A stretch of 62,995 bases of DNA from an uncultured Phascolarctobacterium sp. (GCA_947630795.1 CANRJC010000012.1:1-62995), one strand, 5' to 3'; counted from the first letter of the stretch, positions 26,517 through 36,964 are shown. Notes: generated by a model not told the origin, from the letters alone. Translations and numbers: made by a program.

Positions 26517-29500
26517 TTATTTAAAATACTTCACGCCGGCGGCGAAGAGCTTCTGATCTTTTTGCCCCGGCACATTGAGGAAAAGCCCCGGTGCATAGCG
26601 CTCGCTGTGGCCCATCTTCCCCAAAATGCGACCGTCGGGGCTGGTGATGCCCTCGATGGCGTAAAGAGAACCGTTGGGATTGTAGGGGCTCTCCATGGTG
26701 GGCTTGCCCGAGGGGTCCACATATTGTGTAGCCACCTGACCCGCTGCGAACAACTCTTCGATCGTTTTTTGCGGCGCATAGAATCGTCCCTCTCCATGGC
26801 TCACGGCGATGACGTGCTCTTCACCGGGTTCACACAGCGCCAGCCACGGCGATCTTGTCGACACCACACGGGTGGTCACCATTTGCGAAACGTGGCGGCC
26901 TATGGTGTTATAAGTTAGAGTGGGCGACTCGCTCGTCAGCTCCGAGATGCGGCCGGTGGGCACCAGCCCCAATTTGATCAATGCCTGAAAGCCGTTGCAG
27001 ATGCCCAGCATCAAACCGTCTCTTTGCTCCAACAGCTCGCCGATGGCCTCTTTGATGCAGCCGTTGCGCAACATGGTGGCGATGAACTTACCGCTGCCGT
27101 CGGGCTCGTCGCCGGCGCTGAAGCCGCCGGGCAGCATCACGATCTGGGCTTCTTTGATGGCCGCAGCTATCTTCGCCACCGAGTCTTCGATGGCCGCGGG
27201 AGTCAAGTTGCGCACCACGAAGGTCTCGGCCTTCGCCCCGGCTGCTTCGAAAGCGGCGGCGCTGTCGTATTCGCAGTTGATGCCGGGGAAGACGGGTATG
27301 AAGACTCTGGGCTTGGCGATGACAGGATAGGCCGCTCTCTTTTTCTCCTCGCTGCCGCTTATGGGCTTCTCTATATCGGCGGGCTCGGGCACCGCTGCCG
27401 TTTTCGCCGGGAAAATTTTTTCCAAAGGAGCCGTGTAAGCCTTCTCTATTTCTTTTAAAGGAAGGCGCAGACCGCTCACTTCGATCGCAGGCTCGGCCGT
27501 AACTTCGCCGAGGACCGTGTAAGCAGCCTCGGCAAAATATTTTTCGCCGCCGGCTCTCACTTCTACGATGAGGCTGCCCGGCCGCAAGACGAACAAGTCT
27601 TTGCCGTTCATTGCCGCTGTGTCGAAGGCAAAGCCCAAGCCGTTGCCCAAGCACATCCTGCTCACTTGTGCAGCCACACCGCCTGCTTTCACTGCGCCTG
27701 CTGCTGCCACCATATGAGCAGCCGCAGCCGAACGCAAAGCCGTCAAATTTTTCTTGAAAACTTCAAAGTCGGGCATCTGATATTTATCTATCGGCACCGA
27801 AAGCAAAAATACTTTCTCTCCGGCTTTTTTAAATTCGGGGCTGACTGCTTCTCTGCCATCCATGGCCGCTACGGCAAAAGCGGCCAGCGTCGGAGGCACG
27901 GTGAGCTCCATAAAGGTGCCGCTCATAGAGTCCTTGCCGCCGATGGCCGCCAAGCCTAAAGCATCCAACGTTTTATATGCACCCAACAAGGCGCCGCAGG
28001 GGAGGCCCCAAGTGAGCTCATCGTGCACGTGAGGGAAGTATTCTTGCAAGCTCAGCCGCAATTTTTTATAGTCGGCACCGCAGGCACAGGCCCTGGCTAC
28101 TGCCGTCATCACCGCATAGACAGCACCGTGAAAAGGACTGGCACAGGCAACGAAGGGATCGTAACCGCAGGCCATGACGCTGGCGGCATCGGTGTGTCCC
28201 TCGAGCACGGGGAAGCGGCCCACCATACCTTCTGCCGGTGTAAGTTGCCGAGCACCGCCGAAGGGCAACAACACCGTGCCTCGACCGATGGTGCTGTCGA
28301 AACGTTCTGCCAGACCTTTTTGCGAGGCCACGTTGAGGCGGCTCAAATTTTTCAACCATGCCTGCCGCAGCTCATTTTCTTCGGCGACTTCTTCGCTCAA
28401 CTGTCCCCAGATGTCTCCTTCGCTTGCTTTTATTTTTGCCGCGGCATGCTGGGGCACGCCGTTGGTGTCCAAAAAAGAGCGGGCGATATCGACGATCTTG
28501 TCGCCTCGCCAAGTCATCACTAAGCGCGGCTCTTTCGTTACTGTCGCCACTACCGTGGCCTCCAAATTTTCTGCGTCTGCAGCAGCCACAAAGGCTTCTT
28601 TATCGGCGGCGGCGATCACCACCGCCATTCTCTCCTGCGATTCGGAGATGGCCAACTCTGTGCCGTCCAGTCCTTCGTATTTTTTCGGCACCTTATCCAA
28701 TTCGATATAAACACCGTCGGTGAGCTCGCCGATGGCCACGGACACGCCGCCGGCGCCGAAGTCGTTGCAGCGTTTGATCATCGGCGCGACTTTTGCGTTG
28801 CGGAAGAGCCGCTGCAATTTTCTCTCCGTGGGAGGATTGCCTTTTTGTACTTCTGCCCCGCAGGTGAGCAGGCTGTCCAACGTGTGTTCTTTGGAAGAAC
28901 CGGTGGCGCCGCCGCAGCCGTCACGGCCGGTGCGGCCGCCCAACAAAACGACAAGATCGCCGGGGGCAGGAGTTTGGCGCCGCACAAAAGTGCGAGGCAC
29001 CGCCCCCACTACCGCTCCTATCTCCATCCTTTTGGCCACGAAGCGAGGATGATAATATTCTTCCACTTGACCCGTGGCCAGACCGATCTGATTGCCGTAA
29101 GAAGAATAACCTTGAGCGGCGCCGATGGTCAGCTTTCGTTGAGGTAATTTCCCCGCTAAAGTTTCGCTCACCGGTGTGCGGGGGTCGGCACAGCCTGTAA
29201 GACGCAGAGCCTGATAGACATAAGCCCTGCCCGAAAGAGGATCGCGGATGGCACCGCCGAGACAAGTGGCAGCACCGCCGAAGGGTTCGATCTCGGTGGG
29301 ATGATTGTGAGTCTCGTTTTTAAATTGCAGCAGCCATTCTTCCGTCTTGCCGTCCACTTCGATAGGCACCACAACAGAGCAGGCGTTGATCTCTTCCGAT
29401 TGGTCCAAATCGGGCAGTTTGCCTTCTTGGCGCAGCTTCTTCATCCCCAGCACCGCCATGTCCATCAAAGTGACGGGGCGGCTGCTGTCGGGGCCGTAAA

Positions 29501-30287
29501 CTTCTGCTCTGTCTGCCTGATAAAGGGCGTAAGCTTCTTTGATGGGAGCAGCATAGGGACCCTCTTCGATCTCCACTTTATCCAAATGAGTCGTAAAGGT
29601 GGTGTGGCGGCAATGGTCGGACCAATAAGTGTCCAGCACTCTTATCTCCGTCAGGCTGGGGTCTCGCCCTTCTTCTTTGAAATATTTTTGACACCAAAGC
29701 AGATCTTTTAAGCTCATAGCCAAGCCCAAAGAGCTGCGCAAATTTTCGGCCTCGCTTCCTGTCATCTCCCTGAAACCTTTAAGTCTCTCGATAGCCGCAG
29801 GCTCCGGAAGTTCCGCCGCCAAAGTCGCGGGCTTTTTCAATTCTGCTTCTCTCGCTTCCACCGGGTTGATGCAATAAGCCTTGATCTTGGTCAGCTCTTC
29901 TTCTCCCAGTTCCCCTTCCAAAATATAAACTTTGGCCGCCGCCAAAAGAGGCCGCTCCTTTTGAGTGATCAGCTGGATGCCGGCTGCCGCGAAATCTTCC
30001 CTCTGATCGTATTGCCCCGGCAGCAACTCTACGGCGAATACGGCGCAGCCTAAAGGCAAAGGCAGTTCTTCCCGATAGACGATATCCACCGGCGGTTCGC
30101 TGAGCACCAAGGTCACGGCCCTTTCGAATTCTTCGTCGCTCAACCCGCTCACATCGTAGCGGTTGACAAGCCGCAGCCCCGTTAAAGCGGTGATGCCTAA
30201 ATTTTCTCGCAAGTCGGCCAACAGGCCCTGCGCTTCTACCGCAAAGTCCGTCTTTTTTTCTACATAGACCCGCCTGATCTTCTCCAT
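26517..30287 (-). CDS. purL: Phosphoribosylformylglycinamidine synthase, single-chain PurL
   Basis: Fourth step of purine synthesis: FGAR + glutamine + ATP to FGAM. The 1256-aa protein contains the N-terminal PurS-like part, the linker, two AIRS/PurM-like ATPase halves (HNHPTEIEPFGGAATCLGG; GGKDSMSGTF) and a C-terminal class I glutamine amidotransferase. The nucleophile is the Cys of LGICNGFQAL, with the catalytic His in VSHGEGRF. The clade with this shortened single chain is found in Firmicutes and Bacteroidetes. ATG after AGGAGG. It is separated by 76 bases, including a hairpin (about 30336-30358), from the upstream secreted-protein gene. Confidence 0.96.
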   Translation of the reverse strand: MEKIRRVYVEKKTDFAVEAQGLLADLRENLGITALTGLRLVNRYDVSGLSDEEFERAVTLVLSEPPVDIVYREELPLPLGCAVFAVELLPGQYDQREDFAAAGIQLITQKERPLLAAAKVYILEGELGEEELTKIKAYCINPVEAREAELKKPATLAAELPEPAAIERLKGFREMTGSEAENLRSSLGLAMSLKDLLWCQKYFKEEGRDPSLTEIRVLDTYWSDHCRHTTFTTHLDKVEIEEGPYAAPIKEAYALYQADRAEVYGPDSSRPVTLMDMAVLGMKKLRQEGKLPDLDQSEEINACSVVVPIEVDGKTEEWLLQFKNETHNHPTEIEPFGGAATCLGGAIRDPLSGRAYVYQALRLTGCADPRTPVSETLAGKLPQRKLTIGAAQGYSSYGNQIGLATGQVEEYYHPRFVAKRMEIGAVVGAVPRTFVRRQTPAPGDLVVLLGGRTGRDGCGGATGSSKEHTLDSLLTCGAEVQKGNPPTERKLQRLFRNAKVAPMIKRCNDFGAGGVSVAIGELTDGVYIELDKVPKKYEGLDGTELAISESQERMAVVIAAADKEAFVAAADAENLEATVVATVTKEPRLVMTWRGDKIVDIARSFLDTNGVPQHAAAKIKASEGDIWGQLSEEVAEENELRQAWLKNLSRLNVASQKGLAERFDSTIGRGTVLLPFGGARQLTPAEGMVGRFPVLEGHTDAASVMACGYDPFVACASPFHGAVYAVMTAVARACACGADYKKLRLSLQEYFPHVHDELTWGLPCGALLGAYKTLDALGLAAIGGKDSMSGTFMELTVPPTLAAFAVAAMDGREAVSPEFKKAGEKVFLLSVPIDKYQMPDFEVFKKNLTALRSAAAAHMVAAAGAVKAGGVAAQVSRMCLGNGLGFAFDTAAMNGKDLFVLRPGSLIVEVRAGGEKYFAEAAYTVLGEVTAEPAIEVSGLRLPLKEIEKAYTAPLEKIFPAKTAAVPEPADIEKPISGSEEKKRAAYPVIAKPRVFIPVFPGINCEYDSAAAFEAAGAKAETFVVRNLTPAAIEDSVAKIAAAIKEAQIVMLPGGFSAGDEPDGSGKFIATMLRNGCIKEAIGELLEQRDGLMLGICNGFQALIKLGLVPTGRISELTSESPTLTYNTIGRHVSQMVTTRVVSTRSPWLALCEPGEEHVIAVSHGEGRFYAPQKTIEELFAAGQVATQYVDPSGKPTMESPYNPNGSLYAIEGITSPDGRILGKMGHSERYAPGLFLNVPGQKDQKLFAAGVKYFK

Positions 30288-30363
30288 TTCGGAGCCTCCT
30301 GTTTTGATTTTTTATTTAATGCGAAAGCGGCTGCGAGTTTTCCTCGCAGCCTTTAAAATTTTT

Positions 30364-30936
30364 TCACTCTTCGCCGATGATGGGACGGCCCTCCATGGTG
30401 TTCACCAGTTTGGACAGAGCCCACTTGACGGTCTCTTGAGGTTTATCGTAATTGCCCAAGTCCCTTACTCGATCTTCCCTCAGTTTTTTGGTGAGGAATT
30501 TACCATCTTTCACACGATAAACGAATAGATCGGCCCGGCAGCACACCCGCACATAGGGACCGTCGTCGAAGCCGATGCTGTAGATCATGTTCTCGCTCAT
30601 ATCGTAAATGCGAGCCAACACCACCACGTCGCTTTCAGCCGCAGCGGCTATCTTCGCCATAGTATCGGCGGTCACTTTTTTGCTTGCGGCTACTGCCTCC
30701 GAGGCAGCCTTTTGGGCCGCTCCGTCTTCTTTGATCTTATAATAGGGGAAGTGATAGGCCCACTTCACTACGCTGCGCCATTGGCTGTACACCGAGCCGT
30801 CCACGGCCCCGCTGTGATCCAATACTGCGAAGGACACCGGCCGCTCGGGAAAAGCAGCCTGCCCCGCAGCGGGAGCACCGCAGCAAAAGCTCACGACCAA
30901 TGCTGCCAAAAAGAAGAAACGCAAAATTTTTTTCAT
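30364..30936 (-). CDS. Secreted hypothetical protein
   Basis: A 190-aa protein of unknown function with a clear Sec signal peptide (MKKILRFFFLAALVVSF, likely cleavage around residue 24-27 near AGQA/AF). There is no good lipobox. The mature part has a helical Ala/Lys-rich middle (about 75-95) and an alternating beta region with DGPYVRVCCRADLFVY. I chose ATG 30936 (after GAGGTGAGG) over the upstream 30945. It lies 18 bases after deoB, so it rides in the nucleoside-salvage operon, but nothing ties it to that pathway. Confidence 0.75.
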   Translation of the reverse strand: MKKILRFFFLAALVVSFCCGAPAAGQAAFPERPVSFAVLDHSGAVDGSVYSQWRSVVKWAYHFPYYKIKEDGAAQKAASEAVAASKKVTADTMAKIAAAAESDVVVLARIYDMSENMIYSIGFDDGPYVRVCCRADLFVYRVKDGKFLTKKLREDRVRDLGNYDKPQETVKWALSKLVNTMEGRPIIGEE

Positions 30937-30954
30937 AATCCTCACCTCGTCTTT

Positions 30955-32172
30955 TTACAGATCCACGGCTCTGCCGCTGAAGAGGGGCTCGGTGCCCAAA
31001 TAAGCCGCCACGGTAGCACCCATGTCAGCGAAAGTAGTCAGAGGCCGCCGAGGCCCCGGCTCCACCGCATCCCCGAAGAAAAGCACCGGCACCCGCTCCC
31101 GAGTGTGATCTGTTCCCGTCCAAGTGGGATCGTTGCCGTGATCGGCCGTGATTAAGCCCAGATCCAAAGGACGGAAACACCCGGTAATCTCGTTTAAACG
31201 CCAATCGAAATATTCCAACGCTTCCCCGTAGCCTCTAACATTTCTGCGATGGCCAAAGGAAGAATCGAAGTCCACGAAATTACTGAAGACCAATGCGCCT
31301 TCAGGCGCTTCCCGTACGGCCTCGACGGTGGCGTCGATGAGAGCCTCCAAATTGCCCGCCGCATAGTGGCGGCTGATTCCCCGATGCGCGAAGATATCGG
31401 CTATTTTTCCCACAGCGTACACCTGCTGCCCATTGGCCACGACTTTGTCCAGCAAAGTTTGCTGAGGAGCGGCCACTGCGTAATCGTGGCGGTTACCGGT
31501 GCGCACGAAGTCCGTCGGGTCGGACCCGATGAAGGGGCGGGCGATCACGCGGGCGATGTTGTAAGGCCGCACCAGTTCAAAGGCGATTTTACACAACTCA
31601 TAGAGCCGCTCTAAGCCGAAAGAACTTTCGTGGGCCGCGATCTGCAACACGCTGTCCGCAGAAGTGTAGACGATGGGCTTGCCGCTGCGCATGTGCTCGA
31701 TGCCCAACTCTTTTATTATCTCTGTGCCGGAGGCGTGACACTCTCCCAGCACCCCCCGCAGTCTTCCTCTCTTGATGAGAGCGTTGATCACTTCAGAAGG
31801 GAAACAATGGGGGACGTTGGGGAAATAACCCCAATCGAAATCCACCGGCACACCCGCCAGTTCCCAATGCCCGGAAAGAGTATCTTTGCCCCGAGAAACT
31901 TCTTCGGCGTAAGTATAGGCTCCATAGCGAGCCTCGCCGCCCAGATCGGCCGGCAACGGACAGCCTCTGGCCGCCGCTGCCGCTTCTGCCAGCCCCAGTC
32001 TTGCCAGATTGGGAAGATAGAGAGGTTTGCTGCGGCCTGCTTCATCTCGACGATGAGCCGCAAAATATTCGCAAATATGTCCCAAAGTATCGCTGCCTGC
32101 GTCGTGAAAAGCTTCCGCATCTTTTGCGCTGCCGATCCCGAAGGAGTCCATCAATAAGATCACAGCCCGCAT
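30955..32172 (-). CDS. deoB: Phosphopentomutase
   Basis: It interconverts (deoxy)ribose-1-phosphate and -5-phosphate in nucleoside salvage. The 405-aa alkaline-phosphatase-fold enzyme starts with LLMDSFGIGSAKDA, a metal-binding Asp motif. It carries the phospho-acceptor region YTSADSVLQIAAHE near 170 and the C-terminal metal site TADHGNDPTWTGTDHTRE. It overlaps the end of udp by 13 bases, so the two are translationally coupled. Role in series: uridine phosphorylase makes ribose-1-P, DeoB isomerises it. Confidence 0.96.
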   Translation of the reverse strand: MRAVILLMDSFGIGSAKDAEAFHDAGSDTLGHICEYFAAHRRDEAGRSKPLYLPNLARLGLAEAAAAARGCPLPADLGGEARYGAYTYAEEVSRGKDTLSGHWELAGVPVDFDWGYFPNVPHCFPSEVINALIKRGRLRGVLGECHASGTEIIKELGIEHMRSGKPIVYTSADSVLQIAAHESSFGLERLYELCKIAFELVRPYNIARVIARPFIGSDPTDFVRTGNRHDYAVAAPQQTLLDKVVANGQQVYAVGKIADIFAHRGISRHYAAGNLEALIDATVEAVREAPEGALVFSNFVDFDSSFGHRRNVRGYGEALEYFDWRLNEITGCFRPLDLGLITADHGNDPTWTGTDHTRERVPVLFFGDAVEPGPRRPLTTFADMGATVAAYLGTEPLFSGRAVDL

Positions 32173-32981
32173 AAAACATCAGCCTCCTTTTGCAGCTTCA
32201 AAACTGCGCCCCGCACCGTCGCTTCTTGAAGATGCAGAGCTTTTTGATATACGGCTCCGGCATTCACGCCTTCGCCGCTAAGGCGCTGAGCCACTACGCC
32301 GCACACAGCTCCCGCCTTCAGGCCCAATGCCTGGGCAGTCACAAAAAGAGCGGCGGTCTCCATCTCGTAATTCAGCACGCCCAGCTGCTGCCATTCCGCC
32401 ATGCTTTCGCGAAAAGCTTTGCGCACGTAACCGGTGAAGCTGTCGTAGCGCTCCTGCCCCGGCCAAAAAGTGTCGCTGGAAGCGGAGATGCCCACGTGAT
32501 AGGGAGCGCCGCAAGCTTCGGCCGCGGCGATCAACGCCTCAGTCACCGTAAAGCTGGCCACCGCCGGAAAAGCTAAAGGAGCGTAATGCCTGCCGGTGCC
32601 GTCCAAACGGACCGCCGCCTTGTTGATGATGATATCCCCTAGCTTTATGCCCGGTTGAATGGCTCCGGTGGTGCCCACTCTGATCAGATAGCGGACGCCG
32701 GCCCGCGCCAGTTCCTCCAGACAAATGGCCACACTGGGCCCGCCCATGCCGGTGGAGCAAACCAGCACTTCGACGCCGCCTATCTGGCATAGATAAGAAG
32801 TGTATTCCCGGTGCACGGCCAATTTTCTGACGTCGCCGCCGCTATCTCCCAAAGCTTCGGCCAAAGGCTCTGCTCGCCCCGGGTCTCCCGGCAGCACCGC
32901 CACCGTAGCCCCTTCCAGTTCCGCAGGACTGAAGCCTACGTGATATAGCACTTCGTCCGCCGCCGCATAATTGCGTTTCAT
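32160..32981 (-). CDS. udp: Uridine phosphorylase (PNP/UDP family)
   Basis: A 273-aa nucleoside phosphorylase. Phosphate-site PGDPGRAEPLA (31-41), the VCSTGMGGPSVAI motif, and SDTFWPGQERYDSFTG (near 169-184) are characteristic of uridine rather than purine phosphorylases, as is NYEMETAALF for ribose binding. It has no Shine-Dalgarno sequence; its ATG is six bases after the stop of the LUD gene, suggesting reinitiation. It is followed by the overlapping deoB. Confidence 0.92.
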   Translation of the reverse strand: MKRNYAAADEVLYHVGFSPAELEGATVAVLPGDPGRAEPLAEALGDSGGDVRKLAVHREYTSYLCQIGGVEVLVCSTGMGGPSVAICLEELARAGVRYLIRVGTTGAIQPGIKLGDIIINKAAVRLDGTGRHYAPLAFPAVASFTVTEALIAAAEACGAPYHVGISASSDTFWPGQERYDSFTGYVRKAFRESMAEWQQLGVLNYEMETAALFVTAQALGLKAGAVCGVVAQRLSGEGVNAGAVYQKALHLQEATVRGAVLKLQKEADVLCGL

Positions 32982-32987
32982 GATGAT

Positions 32988-33635
32988 CTAAAAGCCCAAG
33001 TCTTCGCCTACCAGCACCACCACGATATGTCCGTGGTTGTTGCGGCGGGTGATGACGAATTGATTGCAGATGCTTTCCGGCAAATTGCAGTTCATGCACA
33101 GGCCTGTCTTGCAACAGGGCGTGGGGAGAGGAGCGAAACGCTGTACGTTGATGGTAGCCGCTACCTGCCGCGCCCGTTTGATTGCGCTGTCCAAGTCCTT
33201 GGTCACCTTGTTGATGCCGGCGATGAGAAGCACCTGTCGCGGCCCGTAGATGAGAGCGGCGCAGCGGTTGCCGTTGCCGTCGATATTCACCAACTGTCCG
33301 TCTTCGCTGATGGCGTTGGAGCTCATCAAAAAAGTATCGCACAAAAGAGCCCGGCGCATCAGCTCTGCTCTTTCTTCCGGCGTTTGGGCCTTTTCCCGAT
33401 CGATGGTGCGATATTTTTCCTTGACCGCAGCCAAAAGACCGATCTCGTCAATGGTGACGCTGCCGCCCCAAGCAACTGTATGATCTGCGGGGATCAATTT
33501 CAGCGCTTTGGCCAGCGCCGCCTCCTTATCGGGCACATAGTAGGCTGTGAAGCCTCTCTTTTGCAAATTGGCCACCACCGTGGCTCCGTACAGATCGTTG
33601 CGTTTTTGCACTACCTTGCGCATAGCTTCGTTCAT
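32988..33635 (-). CDS. LUD-domain protein (lactate utilisation-like, DUF162)
   Basis: A 215-aa LUD/LutC-type protein. AWGGSVTIDEIGL is near 55-67 and SSNAISEDGQLVNIDGNGNR near 104-123, both hallmark segments. The C terminus carries a cysteine cluster (PCCKTGLCMNC and later SICNQ) that could hold an Fe-S cluster. LutA and LutB partners are absent, so a lactate role is not supported; stand-alone family members are common in anaerobes and are uncharacterised. ATG after GGGAGG. Confidence 0.85.
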   Translation of the reverse strand: MNEAMRKVVQKRNDLYGATVVANLQKRGFTAYYVPDKEAALAKALKLIPADHTVAWGGSVTIDEIGLLAAVKEKYRTIDREKAQTPEERAELMRRALLCDTFLMSSNAISEDGQLVNIDGNGNRCAALIYGPRQVLLIAGINKVTKDLDSAIKRARQVAATINVQRFAPLPTPCCKTGLCMNCNLPESICNQFVITRRNNHGHIVVVLVGEDLGF

Positions 33636-33648
33636 GATGCCGCCTCCC

Positions 33649-34230
<582 letters not shown>

Positions 34231-34271
34231 TTATTTTTCGCTTTTGTGATCTTAAAAAATTTTTGTTGCCG

Positions 34272-35282
34272 TCAACTGTATTGGTGCTGCCTCAGTCGGT
34301 TCATGATACGAGTCATATCTTCGGGCAAGGGCGCTGTGAATTCCAGCAATTTTCCCGTGACCGGATGATAAAAGCCGAGCTTTGCGGCATGCAGGGCCTG
34401 ACCTTTGATGTTGAAGCCGGTCTTCAGAGGACTGTATTTGGGATCTCCCACCAGCGGATGTCCCAAATATTCCATGTGTACTCTGATCTGATGAGTGCGG
34501 CCCGTCTCTAAACTGCATTGCACCACGGTGTATCTTCCGAAACGCTCCAAAACTTTGTAATGAGTGACGGCCCTGCGGCCCCCCTCCTGCACCACCGCCA
34601 TCTTTTTTCTGTCGGTCTTGGAGCGGGCGATGAGGGTCTCGATGCAGCCCTCATCTTCTTTCACATTGCCCCGCACGATGGCGATGTAAAGGCGGCGGCA
34701 GAGCTTACTTTGGATCTGTCTGCTCAACGACAGGTGTGCCTTATCGTTTTTAGCACACACCAAAAGACCGGAAGTATCTTTATCCAGTCGATGAACGATG
34801 CCGGGGCGGATGACCCCGTTGATCCCCGAAAGATTGGTGCAATGATAAAGCAGGGCGTTGACCAAGGTGCCGGTGAAGTTGCCGGCGGCTGGATGAGTAA
34901 CCATGCCCCGGTCTTTATTCACTACTATCACGTCGTCGTCTTCATAGACGATATTTAAAGGAATATTTTCCGGCTCTGCTTTTAACGGCTGAGGAGCCGG
35001 CAACTTTACGCTCACTTTATCGCCGAGCCGTAAACGATAATTTGCTCGCAACACTTTACCGTCGTCCCGCTTCACTCTGCCCTCGTCTAATAATTTTTGC
35101 ACGTGAGAGCGAGTAAGCGCCAAGAGTTCGGCCAGCGCCACATCAGAGCGCTGCCCTGCTTTTTTTTCGTCTATGCTCACAACAAGCACGCTCTCTGCGG
35201 CGACGTCGAGTTCTGCCGTTTCTTCTTGCTCTAATTCTTCTTCTCTTTCTTCTCTCGGTATTCCTGCCGATAGAGGCCCCAT
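34272..35282 (-). CDS. rluD: RluD-family 23S rRNA pseudouridine synthase
   Basis: A 336-aa RluA-family enzyme: an S4 RNA-binding domain (about 50-110), then the catalytic signature GIVHRLDKDTSGLLV with the nucleophilic Asp, and YLGHPLVGDPKY near the C terminus. The start is uncertain. ATG 35282 has GGAG upstream and adds an acidic N-terminal tail, overlapping lspA by 52 bases; a GTG nearer the S4 domain is possible. Longer in-frame extension upstream lies within lspA and is rejected. Confidence 0.92.
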   Translation of the reverse strand: MGPLSAGIPREEREEELEQEETAELDVAAESVLVVSIDEKKAGQRSDVALAELLALTRSHVQKLLDEGRVKRDDGKVLRANYRLRLGDKVSVKLPAPQPLKAEPENIPLNIVYEDDDVIVVNKDRGMVTHPAAGNFTGTLVNALLYHCTNLSGINGVIRPGIVHRLDKDTSGLLVCAKNDKAHLSLSRQIQSKLCRRLYIAIVRGNVKEDEGCIETLIARSKTDRKKMAVVQEGGRRAVTHYKVLERFGRYTVVQCSLETGRTHQIRVHMEYLGHPLVGDPKYSPLKTGFNIKGQALHAAKLGFYHPVTGKLLEFTAPLPEDMTRIMNRLRQHQYS

Positions 35283-35701
35283 ATTATCGCTCCCACACCA
35301 ACGCAGATAGCCATGTCCGCTATATTGAAGACCGGCCAGATGCGAAAGTCCAAAAAATCTATCACTGCTCCCTGCCGAAAGCGATCGATGCAATTTCCTA
35401 CGGCCCCGCCGATGAAGAGGCCAGCGCCGAGACACCGCAGGCGATCGCCTTCCAGAAAAAAGCGACGCTCGACCCACACTAAGACCAAAGCCACAAGGGC
35501 CACCGCCAAAAAAAGCCAACGGTTGCCTTCTAAAATACCAAAGGCCGCCCCGGCGTTCAACACATAGGTGATGTGAAAAATATTTTCCGCCACCGGCAGG
35601 CTCTCTCCCACAGCAAAGTGGCCGGCGATATAAAATTTTACGGCTTGATCAGCCGCTAAAACGGCCAGAGCGATATAGATCACATTCATAGCTTTAAACA
35701 C
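35231..35701 (-). CDS. lspA: Lipoprotein signal peptidase II
   Basis: A 156-aa inner-membrane aspartyl protease with four transmembrane segments. The catalytic aspartates lie in GNCIDRFRQGAVIDFLDF and PVFNIADMAI; the N-terminal AADQAVKFY and NAGAAFGIL motifs are also conserved. It processes prolipoproteins after Lgt. Starts are weak: GTG 35701 or ATG 35689, neither with a strong ribosome binding site. Its 3' end overlaps the proposed rluD start. Confidence 0.94.
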   Translation of the reverse strand: MFKAMNVIYIALAVLAADQAVKFYIAGHFAVGESLPVAENIFHITYVLNAGAAFGILEGNRWLFLAVALVALVLVWVERRFFLEGDRLRCLGAGLFIGGAVGNCIDRFRQGAVIDFLDFRIWPVFNIADMAICVGVGAIIWGLYRQEYREKKEKKN

Positions 35702-35764
35702 AAAGCCCCCGCCCGAGACGCCGCAACGATGCAGCAGGCCCGAGGGGGGACAGTTACATTTCTC

Positions 35765-36904
35765 TCAATATAAAATCTTATTGGCGATGACTAAACGCTG
35801 GATCTGATTGGTGCCTTCGTAGATCTGCATGATCTTGGCATCGCGCATCATCTTCTCCACAGGATACTCTTTGCTGTAACCGTAGCCGCCCATCACTTGG
35901 ATGGCATCGGTGGTCACTTCCATGGCCACATCTGAAGCATAGCACTTGGCCATGGCCGCTTCCTTGGCGAAGTCTTTGCCTTCGTCCCGCAGGCAGCAGG
36001 CTTTGTAGACCAAGAGCCGGGCAGCATCCACCTTCATGGCCATGTCGGCTATCATGCCCTGCACCAATTGGAAGCTGGCGATAGGCTGATCGAACTGTCT
36101 TCTTTCCTTTGCGTATTTTGTAGCGCAGTCCAGCGCTGCCTGAGCGATGCCCACGGCGATGGCCCCCACGAAGGGACGAGCGCTGTCCAAAGTTTTCATG
36201 GCGATGCGGAAGCCTTCTCCCTCTCTGCCCACTCTGTTAGCCTCGGGCACCACCACGTCCTGTAACACCAGTTCACAGGTGTTGGAGGGACGGATGCCCA
36301 TCTTGTCTTCCTTTTTGCCGACAGAAAGACCCGGCGTGCCTTTGGGAACGATGAAGCAGGTGAGGCCGCGGATGCCGCCGCTCTTGCGAACATTTGCCAA
36401 GATCAGATAGATATCGGCGATGCCGCCGTTGGTGATGAACATTTTGGTGCCGTTCAAAGTGTAAGTGCCGGCCTCTTTATCTTTCACCGCTTTGGTAGCC
36501 ACGCCGCCTGCATCGCTGCCGGCTCCGGGCTCGGTGAGAGCAAAGGCAGCCATTCCGCCGTTGTTAACTACCTCGGCCCAGATTTGTTTCTGCTCATCGG
36601 TGCCTGCTATCATCACCGGCAGAGTGGCCAAACTGTTGGCGGCGATAGAAGTGGCCACACCGGCGCAACCCTTGCCCAATTCTTCGTAGATAGCGGCGAT
36701 GGACACACTGTCCAGCCCCATGCCGTCCAATTCTTCCGGCACCATCACGTTCAACAGGCCCATCTCGGCTGCCAAGGGCACCAATTCGTCCCGCATGTGA
36801 TTCTCTTTATCCATTTGGGCGGCGTAAGGAGTGATCTCCTTAGCCACGAATTCCCTCACCAATTGCTGCAATTCCAGTTGCTCTTCGTTAAGCGCAAAAT
36901 CCAT
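35765..36904 (-). CDS. Acyl-CoA dehydrogenase (short-chain/butyryl-CoA type)
   Basis: A 379-aa FAD enzyme. FALTEPGAGSDAGG (near 125-138) and FITNGGIADIYLI form the FAD/acyl site; QVMGGYGYSKEYPVEKMMRDAKI and YEGTNQIQR near the C terminus carry the catalytic Glu position of short-chain members (IYEGT). It desaturates acyl-CoA at C2-C3, passing electrons to an electron-transfer flavoprotein. No etfA/etfB or other beta-oxidation gene is adjacent, only a PaaI-type thioesterase upstream. Physiological substrate unresolved. Confidence 0.92.
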   Translation of the reverse strand: MDFALNEEQLELQQLVREFVAKEITPYAAQMDKENHMRDELVPLAAEMGLLNVMVPEELDGMGLDSVSIAAIYEELGKGCAGVATSIAANSLATLPVMIAGTDEQKQIWAEVVNNGGMAAFALTEPGAGSDAGGVATKAVKDKEAGTYTLNGTKMFITNGGIADIYLILANVRKSGGIRGLTCFIVPKGTPGLSVGKKEDKMGIRPSNTCELVLQDVVVPEANRVGREGEGFRIAMKTLDSARPFVGAIAVGIAQAALDCATKYAKERRQFDQPIASFQLVQGMIADMAMKVDAARLLVYKACCLRDEGKDFAKEAAMAKCYASDVAMEVTTDAIQVMGGYGYSKEYPVEKMMRDAKIMQIYEGTNQIQRLVIANKILY

Positions 36905-36964
36905 GATTGCCTCCTTATCGCTTGCGAAAAATACTTAAAAAGGCGCTCCCTTAAGCTGAGAACG

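Noticed and set aside
30336-30358. Hairpin between the secreted-protein gene and purL as a terminator or purine riboswitch
   Set aside because: The minus-strand stem is not followed by a U-tract and the sequence lacks purine-riboswitch conserved loops.
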